Shown piece after piece: positions 37,801-47,200 of a DNA stretch of 64,000 nucleotides; positions within the stretch are counted from its first letter, which is position 1; each line of letters begins with the position of its first letter. Made by a program: the position numbers and the translations under genes. Location: NCBI GenBank assembly GCA_965207125.1, contig OZ242263.1:434001-498000 (forward strand), read 5' to 3'. The notes under the pieces were generated by a model that did no database searches, was not told where the DNA came from, and saw nothing but the letters and a program-made list of their open reading frames with translations. This stretch comes from G965207125 sp965207125. Its GTDB lineage: Bacteria; Pseudomonadota; Alphaproteobacteria; Puniceispirillales; UBA1172.

Positions 37801-40758
37801 GATCATGATGATAACGCCAACACGCCTGATCGGTGGGTGTTGCGGCTAATAGACCCAGCGACAGCATTGGAGGGCGGCAGTGATTACTCCATCACCATTA
37901 TGGCGACTGATACCAATAACAACGTGTCCACACGCGATCTGCGGATTAAGCAGGCAGGGCTGTATATTTACGATGTGGCCGATGCTGGTATTGGTGTTGA
38001 TGATGGCTTATCGAGGGTTTTCACTGACGGTAGGGCTTTAATCCAAGAGGAGGCGGATGGAAGCGGGACGCCGGTTACCATCGGCGCGCTCCGGAGTGAG
38101 ATCACTCCGCAATTCACCAAAGTGCTGGATTTTGAGCTGGTCGATGGCGAGGTGGATAATGAGCATTTCGTGATTGAAAGGAGTGCTGGCGTGGATGGCC
38201 TGGCCAACACAGGTGATGATATTTTCATTCTGAAGTTCGTAGGCCCTAATAGCGGTGATGCCGATATTGGACCCGATGTGTTGGAGATCAAAGTTCGTGA
38301 GACCTATCTTGAAGAAAGGGCGCATGAAGAGACCGCGGATGAGAACGGCGTCGGGAGTTTTGTTGGAACAAAGGATATAGATGCGAACGGCAATACCAGT
38401 GACTCTGATACGCGGGTTTTTGCGTTGAGTGGTGGCGGGTTAAAGGCGCGAGATTTTATCTATCAGGACTTACTGGATATTGATGATGATGACATAACAC
38501 CAGAGTCGCTGGCGTCGGGTAACTTGCGTTTAAAGGCGTCAAACCCCTTGGTGGACCTACTGGATTTTTCTGATATTGATATTGCAGCGTTTTTCGGGGG
38601 GCGTGCTGGATTTCAGACCGATATTATTCTCCCCGAGGGTTTCAAGTCGGGGGATACCATCTGGATTAGGTTTAATGACGCTGATTTTGACAACGTTAAG
38701 GGCGTTGAAGTTGTAATACGTCTAGGCGATGACGGTACATCGCTGATATTTACCCCCACTGGAGCCGTCAAGCTTATTGATTACCTTCCTAAGGGATCCA
38801 CTCTGACCACGGAGGAGATTTATCAAATTGATTTCACCTCCGATACTCCTGCGCCGATCAAGGATGGTGCCATAACTTTAGCGCCGAGAGGGTCATTCAC
38901 TAGCAATAGCTGGCATATCGCTCGTATTGTTGTTGATGGCACTGCGGTGGTTACGGAACGTCTTCAGGATAACACCGATACGGCGGTTCCTCTGAGCAAA
39001 ACCAATTATGACGCTGCGACAATTGTACCTTTGTCTATTGTGGCCGATGACAGCGGCCCGTCGGGTAATAATATCAGAGTCATCGTGGAGATTGGGACGG
39101 CCGCAAACCCAACAACTGGTGAAAAGGGTGTTGAGTCGGTGTCAGTGGTGGATAATGTCATCACGATTGTGACATACAGCGAAGGCGCGACGTGGCAAAA
39201 CGTGGCGGAGGCGATTAACGCTGATGCTGAGGCATCGGCATTGGTTGATGTTGAGGCGACTCCAGCAACTGCTGGGAATGATGCTGTGGCGAGGAATTTC
39301 TCCTTAAGTGGCAGTAAGGGCGTTCCAGCTCTGGAGGATAATACTAACGCACGGCTGGTTGATGTTGAGGGTGGCTGGATTTATCCTGATGACGCGGATG
39401 CTATTCGCTTTGAGGCGACCACTGATCTGCGCGTAGATCTAAGTGCTGGCGAGGCGGACATTATCGTTGTTCCGACTGGTAATCTGGATGGGAACGGGGT
39501 GCGTATTGGTGAAGTGCGTTTGCTTACCTCTGATGAAACCCCGCCGGAGGAATACTATGTTATTGGCACGACTGGCAATCTGAGTGCCACAGCCACAGAT
39601 ACAGTGGCCACAGCCGTCCTTGAGATTGACGGCGTTGAGTATCTGAGATTCACCTCGGATAAGGCTGGCGCGGGAGGCAATGGTCAGGAAATCCGGTTTG
39701 AGTTTAGCAATAATCCTGTAGGTGGTATCTCTTCTTCTGTCGATGTTAACGGTGTGATCACCATAAAGATAACAAGCACGGCAGGGCGTAATACTGTCAT
39801 CCAGAACCAAGCAAAGTCCGTCGATGATCTTATCGATGTTGAATATATCGGAGTTCTCAAAGACGCAGGTTTTTTTGATGCCAACCTCTTTGATGGCAGA
39901 GTAATCACAATAACCTTGAGTGGCGGGGAAGACTTTGTCCAAACCACGCCAACTCCATCGACTGGCACAGAAGTGAGCACACCCGAGGTGCTTACTTGGC
40001 AAGAGACAATCACCAAAACCCATGATTATCAGATCAATCTTGATAATATTGACGAGGTCAATGGTGAGGCGGATGAAGGGACCACAGAGGCTACCGCGGG
40101 CGCGACCGGCACAGCGCCAACGATCACGCTTGACGTCACAGGGCACACCAAAGTGTCGGGCAACGGGAGCATTGGCAATACCACCGCAACAACACCTCAA
40201 TTCTTAGTCGGCGGCGATCCCGCACAGACGATCGACAATGGCACAGCCGGTGATGTGATCTTGGGCGGTAAGGGCAGTGATAACATTCGTCTCGAGCGTG
40301 TGGGTACTACGGACATCGTGATTTATCGCTATGATGGTGAGAACAAAAGCAATTTAGCGACGCAAGATGGCAGTGATACGATCAATTCCTTTGAAGTGGG
40401 TAAAGATATTCTGGTTCTGGCTCACCTGGAGGGTACTGGCAGTTCTTTTAATACGGCTGCTGAGTTCTTCGAGGCCCTTAAAGGCGTCAGCCTGCTTGTT
40501 TCCTCTGGTGAAAATATTGACAGTATCGTGTTCACCTTTACTGATCGCGACACCCCAACTCAAGACATCGATCTGAGGATAAATTTTTTTGCAAATGTGG
40601 ATTCTTCTAACCTAGACGCAACCTTTAACGTAGCGGATTCGTTAGGAAAGCGGACAATCAAAACCGGTCAAGAAACCGCCGCTTATGAGGTGATCAATCA
40701 GGTGTTTGGTGAGAGTTTAGCGTTGATTGATTTTGCAGATATCGGTTTTGAGTTATAA
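31879..40758 (+). CDS. giant RTX/VCBS/cadherin-like repeat protein 2 (2959 aa)
   Basis: This tandem paralog of the protein at 20064 has a nearly identical N-terminus and the same module order up to residue 2725. Differences: only about three RTX nonapeptides near residues 252-278; a divergent module before the unnamed block near 950; and its own version of the PPC-like domain (about 1702-1789, SDQDWISFIIEDHD). After the common junction it has a short 234-residue cassette. A VCBS remnant (TTEATAG joined to ATGTAPTITL) leads into an RTX-type domain with VIYRYDGENKS, DGSDTINSFEVGKD and the C-terminal QETAAYEVINQVFGES, ending IDFADIGFEL. The start is GTG after GAGGAG. No signal peptide is seen. 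Type I export is likely but unproven. Confidence 0.9.
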   Translation: MLDINTSPITLKTVINEDGSFTFVITPSIDLAAPEQFRWEMSSGQGSPHRGVIAFKAGESGSQSIPRSINPDEGYQLRVYRVSDNNNDADDELVFQQQSEPLPLKDAPQRAEVEGAQGTIIQINAVLVFNKGEETVINQANLLVSSTNQSNPALLIYTITVLPTEGTLLKDGVAIGANDTFTQADVNNGLIIYQPEANAGSDTFSFTVSNGTETTGAETLQITPRVVVDVPNPEEDNTINRSTETDPQQIEAGDGNDTITSGLGDDHIDGGAGDDDITLTHDGEDGSTVGFSKNEVVYTFGYDGVGIDGGDVIKGFKLGQDTLKFVARPNSNITNLTEFLNSIKGADDTDLTDDDAFIGTMMWSLNGADEFSFDGVLLHFKEGTSFGDGRLSSPVVQITFDAPLDLNGLVSILGGAGSVADNFDGGLTAFKNLAVVLPLLFGAGNITFEALIDTITASGEVTEDDDTANTARGTLDDDQDPLTPPPTIEIFGDGIGTYGAMTFDAATSEWTYTLDNTRPETQALKAGQQETETFTFNAGGTRFVVTITVNGANDAPVRASNIDDIPLQSGTVGQVIEAIDLSTLFTDPDGDELTLTVRLDDGSALSTIGLEYDSANKMIIGTPSLTGLHTIQIIATDTAGISAATVAAFNIEVAPLAGILGYLGKPIEAINLGNLFTSLGVATLTVTILDSSGSEVNINSIGLSYDDGTRMLTGTPTTTGAYTIKIVSSDGQDEIIFDFVLSAPQPSTLTGYVGQNTEIDLGSFITDPDNVTLTVTFLNSSGVEVDIGLRYTVTTEIVTDATTGLEIEKTTRAITGVPTSETGTYTLKIVATDSTSSVPAKTFTFTFTLGTLQPPTLTFVDAQVEANADFMVIEDTIQSPEKIAPIDLRGLLAGSAKSSADVTLENGDALSTIGLEYDHDTKMITGTLTKSGIHTIIAKRAGTKVGEFIVASVPDKTPTKLINIEDPDTSANQVGINLGAKGGTAADVATARTDLISDYDDSDVRVFAPTDTTDAEEEYVVEGEYGRFIVTRLRGEDDPDGAPAELRYYYERYQDGDTNYKNINALGAGEIAYDVLTIWAFDGLTYAELLQVVDDDEEKQDPYEIPQSAVDRRVFKTVVVEITGANDAPEVVSEIFDVSFTDSQAVDIDIDPANFFDVDGDTLTITATLDDDSALSTIGLAYDPATGKITGTPNAAGPHTIKVTAEDSNGGAARYTFILSSDPAEVQTRPEVEISGTQTLDLTARVAFASDTDTGFDITYSDANSADDGGVDYNFYQIRVMRDQDGNIIEIIRLRPADTLFSIDPDGSIILKKGIKFVSDVAFEVVATDGEGVSSAPQQFTITVAENPVPILTLVGLNGVETILDNTEGGRLNRLIVQDSDTDASVFTSESFTITGDQAEKFIVKKDDDGRWYLFLKDGESLDHEGEGVILDLDITVFDGVHTSNAVDVIVNADREYFFDGNTDEDVVYQARAEGDAAGTTYSIKLEIGDGDLFTIDSNGDVRFKSGSIPATFDIDREFNFIIIEQNGGNGIERVVTIHNNEPGTITLNDNDFTSLSPDKNIGDRIGPNIGAITVVDPDNGAGEESTLTYYWFIDTRPFSELRIGGRPASVQELLNGEVNSARNGRPLTPLVGENNRTLELKGEYIEKEIWLVVAATDSEGHITYSSLWAAGHFDVTDHRGSAFSIAQIDLGNNNNNGNLKLNGNISDQDWISFIIEDHDVENGGSVTVTISAPLDLNFQILKAGEFRGNPGNLGGSRSASETITEAGTYFIQLLQRLDPGKYSVTFAGIDDKPTSLELSEAVDRVTLDADLSPGMKVGVLTITDDLYGTNTIILAGADADLFEIRDTSDRLVKELWLKAGADLSASGSAIEVIASLEGTGKGDNPDMNLVITVIRAEDNADIPIYITGDRGAADGAETDPIFILGENGRLILADGTDAGVITLVNTEPTPSDPAQITFAISGTDGALFEVVQLDHDDNANTPDRWVLRLIDPATALEGGSDYSITIMATDTNNNVSTRDLRIKQAGLYIYDVADAGIGVDDGLSRVFTDGRALIQEEADGSGTPVTIGALRSEITPQFTKVLDFELVDGEVDNEHFVIERSAGVDGLANTGDDIFILKFVGPNSGDADIGPDVLEIKVRETYLEERAHEETADENGVGSFVGTKDIDANGNTSDSDTRVFALSGGGLKARDFIYQDLLDIDDDDITPESLASGNLRLKASNPLVDLLDFSDIDIAAFFGGRAGFQTDIILPEGFKSGDTIWIRFNDADFDNVKGVEVVIRLGDDGTSLIFTPTGAVKLIDYLPKGSTLTTEEIYQIDFTSDTPAPIKDGAITLAPRGSFTSNSWHIARIVVDGTAVVTERLQDNTDTAVPLSKTNYDAATIVPLSIVADDSGPSGNNIRVIVEIGTAANPTTGEKGVESVSVVDNVITIVTYSEGATWQNVAEAINADAEASALVDVEATPATAGNDAVARNFSLSGSKGVPALEDNTNARLVDVEGGWIYPDDADAIRFEATTDLRVDLSAGEADIIVVPTGNLDGNGVRIGEVRLLTSDETPPEEYYVIGTTGNLSATATDTVATAVLEIDGVEYLRFTSDKAGAGGNGQEIRFEFSNNPVGGISSSVDVNGVITIKITSTAGRNTVIQNQAKSVDDLIDVEYIGVLKDAGFFDANLFDGRVITITLSGGEDFVQTTPTPSTGTEVSTPEVLTWQETITKTHDYQINLDNIDEVNGEADEGTTEATAGATGTAPTITLDVTGHTKVSGNGSIGNTTATTPQFLVGGDPAQTIDNGTAGDVILGGKGSDNIRLERVGTTDIVIYRYDGENKSNLATQDGSDTINSFEVGKDILVLAHLEGTGSSFNTAAEFFEALKGVSLLVSSGENIDSIVFTFTDRDTPTQDIDLRINFFANVDSSNLDATFNVADSLGKRTIKTGQETAAYEVINQVFGESLALIDFADIGFEL
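32635..32712 (+). repeat. RTX nonapeptide array in giant protein 2 (about 3 units)
   Basis: Only about three nonapeptide units remain (DGNDTITSG, LGDDHIDGG, AGDDDITLT), against about seven at the same place in copies 1 and 3. The flanking sequence is well conserved, so units were probably lost in frame. Confidence 0.88.
39050..40053 (+). repeat. copy 2 of the near-identical 1-kb block shared by the giant genes
   Basis: This corresponds to 27336-28340 and 48473-49481. It is very similar to both at nucleotide level, with scattered substitutions, and ends at the common junction after DYQINLDNID. Confidence 0.8.
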
Positions 40759-41237
40759 TCTGCAGAAAATAATATTGTACTTCTTTAATGCTGAAGGCGT
40801 TGTCGACATGACACCCCAAGCATTGCGTTCATCTTGACTATTTGTGCTATCGAGGCTCAAGACATCGCTGTGACGATGAACTTTAATGAATGATGATAGC
40901 GTAGTAACCCACATAAGATCGGCAATTGCTACGGGCGATGCGATGCTCCAAACCGGATAATCTCATTGACATCAATACCCCCACCCCTGCTCCGACGACT
41001 TGCGGCCGCGCAGTTTGCTCTTGATGAAATGGTTCATCTTAGAAAAATCTTCTAGCAAGATTATCAACAGGCTGTCCATTAATTCACCAAACCCACAAAT
41101 CCGCTGAGCAATGTTATAAAAAGTCACAATTATATCATATCTCACCAATAATGGGTTGTGAATGATTGATTTTAAGGTATAATCGTGACATAGTTATGAT
41201 ATAGTTATGCTAATTGCCTTGTTAGAGGAGATATGTT
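40759..41237 (+). other. spacer between giant genes 2 and 3
   Basis: A 479-bp spacer. About 40884-41098 is a degenerate copy of 31472-31690, including the ATGGTTCATCTT and CTGTCCATT landmarks; frameshifts and stops have destroyed the reading frame. About 41110-41237 resembles the leader of giant gene 1 (ATGGGTTGTGAATGATTGAT and the ribosome site). No intact gene was seen. Confidence 0.6.
41183..41211 (+). promoter_or_regulatory. candidate promoter of giant gene 3
   Basis: TCGTGA (41183-41188) and TATGCT (41206-41211) are 17 bp apart and lie at a position equivalent to the stronger candidate before giant gene 1. The two leaders are clearly homologous, which is the main support. Confidence 0.25.
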
Positions 41238-44200
41238 GTGCTAGATATTAATACATCCCCGATCACTTTGAAGACCGTCATTAATGAAGATGGCAGTTTC
41301 ACCTTCGTTATTACCCCCAGTATGGCTTTGGCCGCGCCGGAACAATTCCGATGGGAGATGTCCTCCGGACAAGGCAGCCCTCATCGCGGAGTGATCGCCT
41401 TTAAAGCGGGTGAGTCAGGCTCACAATCAATCCCGCTGTCAATAAACCCTGATGAAGGTTATCAGTTCAGGATTTATCGGGTGTCTGATAACGATGCAGA
41501 TGACGAATTGGTGTTTCAGCAACAGAGCGAGCCCCTCCCCCTCAAGGACGCCCCGCAGCGAGCAGAGGTAGAAGGCGCGCAGGGAGCAATCACTCAAGTC
41601 AATGCTGTGCTTGTCTTAAACACGGGTGAGGAGACGGTTATCAATCAAGCAAACCTGCTGGTGAGTTCCTCAAATGTATCCGACCCGGCGCTATTAGTAT
41701 ATACCATCACTGTTTTACCGACCGAGGGCACGCTGCTGAAAGATGGCGTTGCAATCGGTGTGAGCGAGACCTTCACCCAGGCGGATGTTAACAACGGACT
41801 CATTATCTATCAACCAGAGGCTAATGCAGGTTCTGATACGTTTTCTTTCACAGTCTCAGATGGGACTGAGACAACTGGGGCGGAAACCCTTCAAATCACT
41901 CCTCGGGTGGTGGTGGTTGTGCCTAGTCCTGAAGAAGACAATACGATAGATCAATCCGCCGAAACAGACCCACAGCAGATAGAGGCGGCGGGTGGTGATG
42001 ATACCATCACTGGCGGCGCGGGCAGTGATGCGATTGATGGCGGCGCGGGGGATGATATCATCGACGGTGGTGCTGGCAATGACACCATCACTGGCGGCGA
42101 TGGCAATGACACCATCACTGGCGGCCCGGGCGATGATCAAATAGAAGGCGGCGCGGGGGATGATGACATCACGCTCACCCACGCTGGTGAAGATGGCAGT
42201 ACAGTGGATTTCAGCAAAAATGAAGTGGTTTACACTTTTGGCTATGACGGCGTTGGCATCGATGGCGGTGATGTGATCAAAGGGTTCAAACTCGGACAGG
42301 ATAAATTGAAATTCGTTGCGCATCCTAATAGCAATATCACCAATCTGGCAGAGTTTTTGAACAGTATCAAAGGCGCAGACGATACAGATTTAACCGATGA
42401 TGACGCCTTTATCGTCACCATGATGTGGAGTTTTAATGAGGATGACGAGTTCTCTTTTGATGGTGTGTTGTTGCACTTTAAGGAAGGAACATCTTTCGGG
42501 GGCGGGCGGCTGTCTAGCCCTGTGGTACAGATCACTTTTGATGAACCGCTCGATCTTAACGGTCTGGTTAGTATTTTAGGCGGAAACGGTAGTGTCGCTG
42601 ATAATTTTGATGACGGTCTGACGGCATTCAAGAATCTTGCTGTGGTTCTGCCGCTTCTCTTTGGCGAGGATAACATTACTTTTGAGGCTTCAACAGTCAC
42701 GATCACTGCGAGCGGTGAGGTAACCGAAGATGATGAGGGCGCCAAGACCGCTACAGGAACCCTCGATGATGATGATAATCCGTTGACCCCGCTGCCAACC
42801 ATTGAGCTTGATGGTGATGGTATTGGCACATACGGGGCGATGACTTTTGATGCGGCTACGGGCGAATGGACCTATACGCTGGATAATACGAGGCCAGAAA
42901 CCCAAGCATTGAAAGCAGGCCAGCAAGAAACTGAAACCTTCACCTTTACCGCGGATGACATTAGATTCGTCGTGACCATTACGGTTAATGGTGCGGATGA
43001 TAAGCCTGTGGCTAATACCGATTTTTTCGAGGCATCCGGGCAAGTCGGCCAAAAGATCACGATTGATCCAAACACTCTTTTCAACGACCCTGATGGTGAG
43101 GAATTAGCCCTGACATTCAAGGTAATGCTGCTTGCTGACGACTCCACCAGAGAAGAGCTAAGCACGATCGGGCTTTCCTATAACTCCGTCACCAAGATGA
43201 TCACTGGCACGCCGACTAAATCTGGGATTTATACGATCGAGGTCGCGGCTAGTTATAGCGATGGCGCAAAAGACGACATAGTGACAACATTTGGCATTAC
43301 GGTCTCCTCTGTAGCGCCATTGACTGACATCCTCGGGTATTTGGGGAAACCGATCGAGGCGATCAATCTGGGCAATCTTTTCACTGACCTTGATGTCGCG
43401 ACCTTGACGGTGACAATCCTTGATAGCAGTGGAAGTGAAGTCAATATTAATAGCATCGGCTTGTCCTATGATGATGGAACTAGGATGCTCACTGGCACGC
43501 CAACGACCACTGGCGCCTACACGATCAAGATAGTGTCGTCAGACGGGCAGGATGAGATAATCTTTGATTTTGTGCTGAGTGCGCTTCAACCGCCGACCCT
43601 CACCGGATATGTGGGACAGAACACGGAGATTGATCTGGGCAGTTTTATCACCGACCCTGACAATGTGACATTGACGGTTACATTCCTTAATAGCAGTGGA
43701 GTTGAAGTCGATATCGGACTTAGGTATACCGTGACCACAGAGATTGTAACCGATGCGACCACAGGCCTTAAGACCGAGAAGACCACCAGAGCAATCACTG
43801 GTGTGCCAACATCTGAAACTGGCACTTACACGCTCAGGATCGTGGTAACTGACTCCACTTCAGGCGTGCAGGCGGAAACCTTTACTTTTGCTTTTACGCT
43901 GAGTGCGCTTCAACCGCCGACCCTCACCTTTGTAGAGGAGCAGGTTGAAGCTAACGCGGACTTCACGGCCATTGAGGATTCGGATCAGCCGACCAATCCG
44001 ATCGGGGCTATTGATCTAAGTGTTCTATTCGCTGACGTTGAGGGTAGCGCGGTGGTGGTGACTCTGAAAAATGGAGACGCATTAGACACAGTCGGTCTTT
44101 CCTATGATTCTGCCACCAAGATGATCACTGGCACGCCGACTGCATTTGGCACGCATACGATCACGGCTTCGGGGATTGACAGTAATGGCGATGAGATTAC

Positions 44201-47200
44201 AGAAGAATTTATCATTACCGCCGGTTTAGAAACCCCCGCAAAGATCATCCAAATAGACGACCCTGATGTGCTGGCCGATAATCCGCACGAGTCCTCGCGC
44301 AACCAGGTAGGAATCAGGGTCGGCGCGAAGGGTGGCTCGGCTGACGATGTAACTGCGGCTAGAACAGACCTCATCTCGGATTATGACGATTCAGACGTGA
44401 GTGTTTTCGCCCCAACGGACACAACCGATGCCGAAGAAGAATATGTGGTTGAGGGTGAATACGGGCGGTTTATCGTCACGCGCATGAGGGGTGAGGATGA
44501 CCCCGATGGAGCCCCTGCCGAGCTGCGTTATTATTATGAGCGTTATCAAGACGGCGATGAGAATTATAAGAACATTAACGCGCTGGGCGCGGGCGAGATT
44601 GCCTATGACGTGCTGACAATCTGGGCGTTTGACAGGCTGACCTATGCGGAATTATTGCAAGTGGTCGACGACGACGAAGAGAAGCAGGACCCTTACGAAA
44701 TCCCGCAATCTGCTTTAGACCGGCGGGTGTTCAAGACGGTTGTTGTTGAGATCACTGGCGCAAATGATGCTCCGGAAGTGGTAGCAGAGATTTTCGATGT
44801 TTTATTCACAGATAGCCAGGCGGTCGATATAGATATAGACCCCGCTAATTTCTTTGACGTTGATGGCGATACATTGACAATAACCGTGACGCTTGATGAT
44901 GACTCAGCGTTAAGCACGATCGGGCTTGCTTATGACCCCGCGACCGGAAAAATCACCGGCACGCCAAATACCGCCGGCCCTCATACGATCAAGGTCACGG
45001 CCACTGATGGGGCTAGAGAGTCAGCGAGTTATACTTTCATCCTAACCACTGCGGCCGCGAATGTTAATACAGAGCCGGTTGTAGAAATCTCTGGCACGCA
45101 AACTCTGGTATTGGTTGCTAAGGTCGCAGTAACATCCGACTCTGATACAGGTTTTAATATCAGCTACATCGACGACGATGATGCTCACCGCGATAATGAC
45201 GAGGTGATCTATAATTTCTACCAGGTGGGGCGCGATAAGGATGGCAATACAATAAGAATACGCCCCGCTGATAACTTATTAAAGGTTAGCGAGGACGGCA
45301 GTATCCTTCTCAAGGCAGGAGTTCGACTCGCCTCTGAACTTAGTTTTGAAGTCGTGGCCACCGATGGTGAAGGCGCCTCATCTGCTCCGAAACAATTCAC
45401 GATTACCGTCGCCGAGAACCCTGCCCCGGTTCTTATTCTGGTTGGTTTGGATGGGTTAGACACTATCCTTGACAATATAGAAGGCGGACGGCTTAACCGC
45501 CTGATTGTTCAAGATAGTGACACGGATGCAAGTGTTTTCACTTCAGAGAGTTTCACCATCACCGGCGACCAAGCGGAGAAGTTTATTGTCAAAAAGGATG
45601 ATGATGGCCGCTGGTATCTGTTCTTAAAGGATGACGAATCTCTTGACCATGAAAACATCGAGGAGACCATTCTAGATCTTGATATCACGGTTTCTGACGG
45701 CATCAATGAGTCAAACACGGTGGATATAAATATCGGCGCGGCTCGGGGGTATTTCTTTGATGGGAATACTCATGAGGGCGTCGTCTACCAAGCGCGTGCT
45801 GAAGGGGATGCTGTGGGCACGAGATACTCTATTAAGCCGGGGATTGGTGATGGTGATCTCTTTATCATCGATGGTGAGGACGGCGAGGTGAGATTCAAAC
45901 CGAGTTCTATCCCAGCTACTTTTGACATAGATGGAGAGTTTAGCTTCATCATCATCGAGCGGAGTGGCGGGGATGTGACTGAAACAGTGGTCACCCTCTA
46001 TAACAACGTCCCTTCGGTTTTCAGTCGCGCCACGGGTGCTGACTCCCCCCAAGACCAAGCGCTCGGCTATACAATTGGCCCTGATGAGCCGACGGACGCC
46101 GATGGAGTGGCTAGCATTGAATATTACTGGTTCGCCCATACTCGTCCTCGAGGTGAACTTAGAGATTCTTTGGAGGATTTAGTCGCTGGCGAGACCGCCG
46201 TAAAGCCTCTTGAGGGTGAGAATGATAGGCTACTCACGCTTAAAGGCGAGCATGCCGAAAAAGAACTCTGGCTGATTATCGTCCTCACGGATGAGGACGG
46301 TTTTGTCACCTATAATTTCTGGGCGGCAAATGAATTTGGACGCTATGATATCGCTGATAGTAGACAGCAAGCACTTGATCTTGCCGATATAGGCATGAGC
46401 AACAACGACAACTCGGGCGACTTTGATTTTGTTGGCGACATCGGTAGAAGCGATAGTGATTACATCAAATTCACTGTTGAACCTGGCGAAACTCTGGATA
46501 TTAAAGTTGGTGGTCTTGATTCCAGAACTGCACAGTACAGGGTTATAAGAGAAGATGGCTCACCAGTAGCAAACCAGAGTGAAACGGTGGTAGTAAATAA
46601 TCAACAAAAGACTCTTAATACTCTAGAGGCTGGCACTTATATTCTCAGGGTGACTCAAAATGGGACGAGGACCGGCCCATACAAAGTCAGTTTTCAAGGA
46701 ATTGACGATCAACCCACCGACTTTCAGCTAACTGAAGCAGTTGAGATATTGGCTGTGGACGCTGATCTTAGTCAAGGGATGAAAGTCGGGGTTTTAACCA
46801 TTACTGATGATCTTTATGGCTCTAACACCATCGTACTGACTGGCATTGACGCTGAATTATTTGAGATCCGCGATACCTCGGACCGATTGGTCAAGGAATT
46901 GTGGCTAAAAGCCGGTGTGGACCTTGGTGCGTCGGGATCAATCATTGGAGTCATCGCTTCGCTCGAAGGGACGGGCAAGGGTAGTAATCTGGACATTGAT
47001 CTGGTTCTCACTGTGATCAGGGCGGATGGAGACATTCCTGTCTATATCACAGGTGATCGCGGGGTTGCGGCCACTACAGGAATTGACCCGATTTTTGTTC
47101 TGGGCGAGAATGGGCGATTGATTCTGGCGGACGGCACGGAGGCTGGCGTGATCACGATTGTGGATACTAAACCGGCCCCCTCTGATCCGAATCAAATCAC

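Noticed and set aside
39439..40200. 253-codon antisense reading frame inside giant gene 2, with relatives at 48873-49487 and 28068-28310
   Set aside because: It is the reverse complement of the near-identical block of the giant genes. Its similarity across copies is explained by the sense gene, and no ribosome site or domain was seen.
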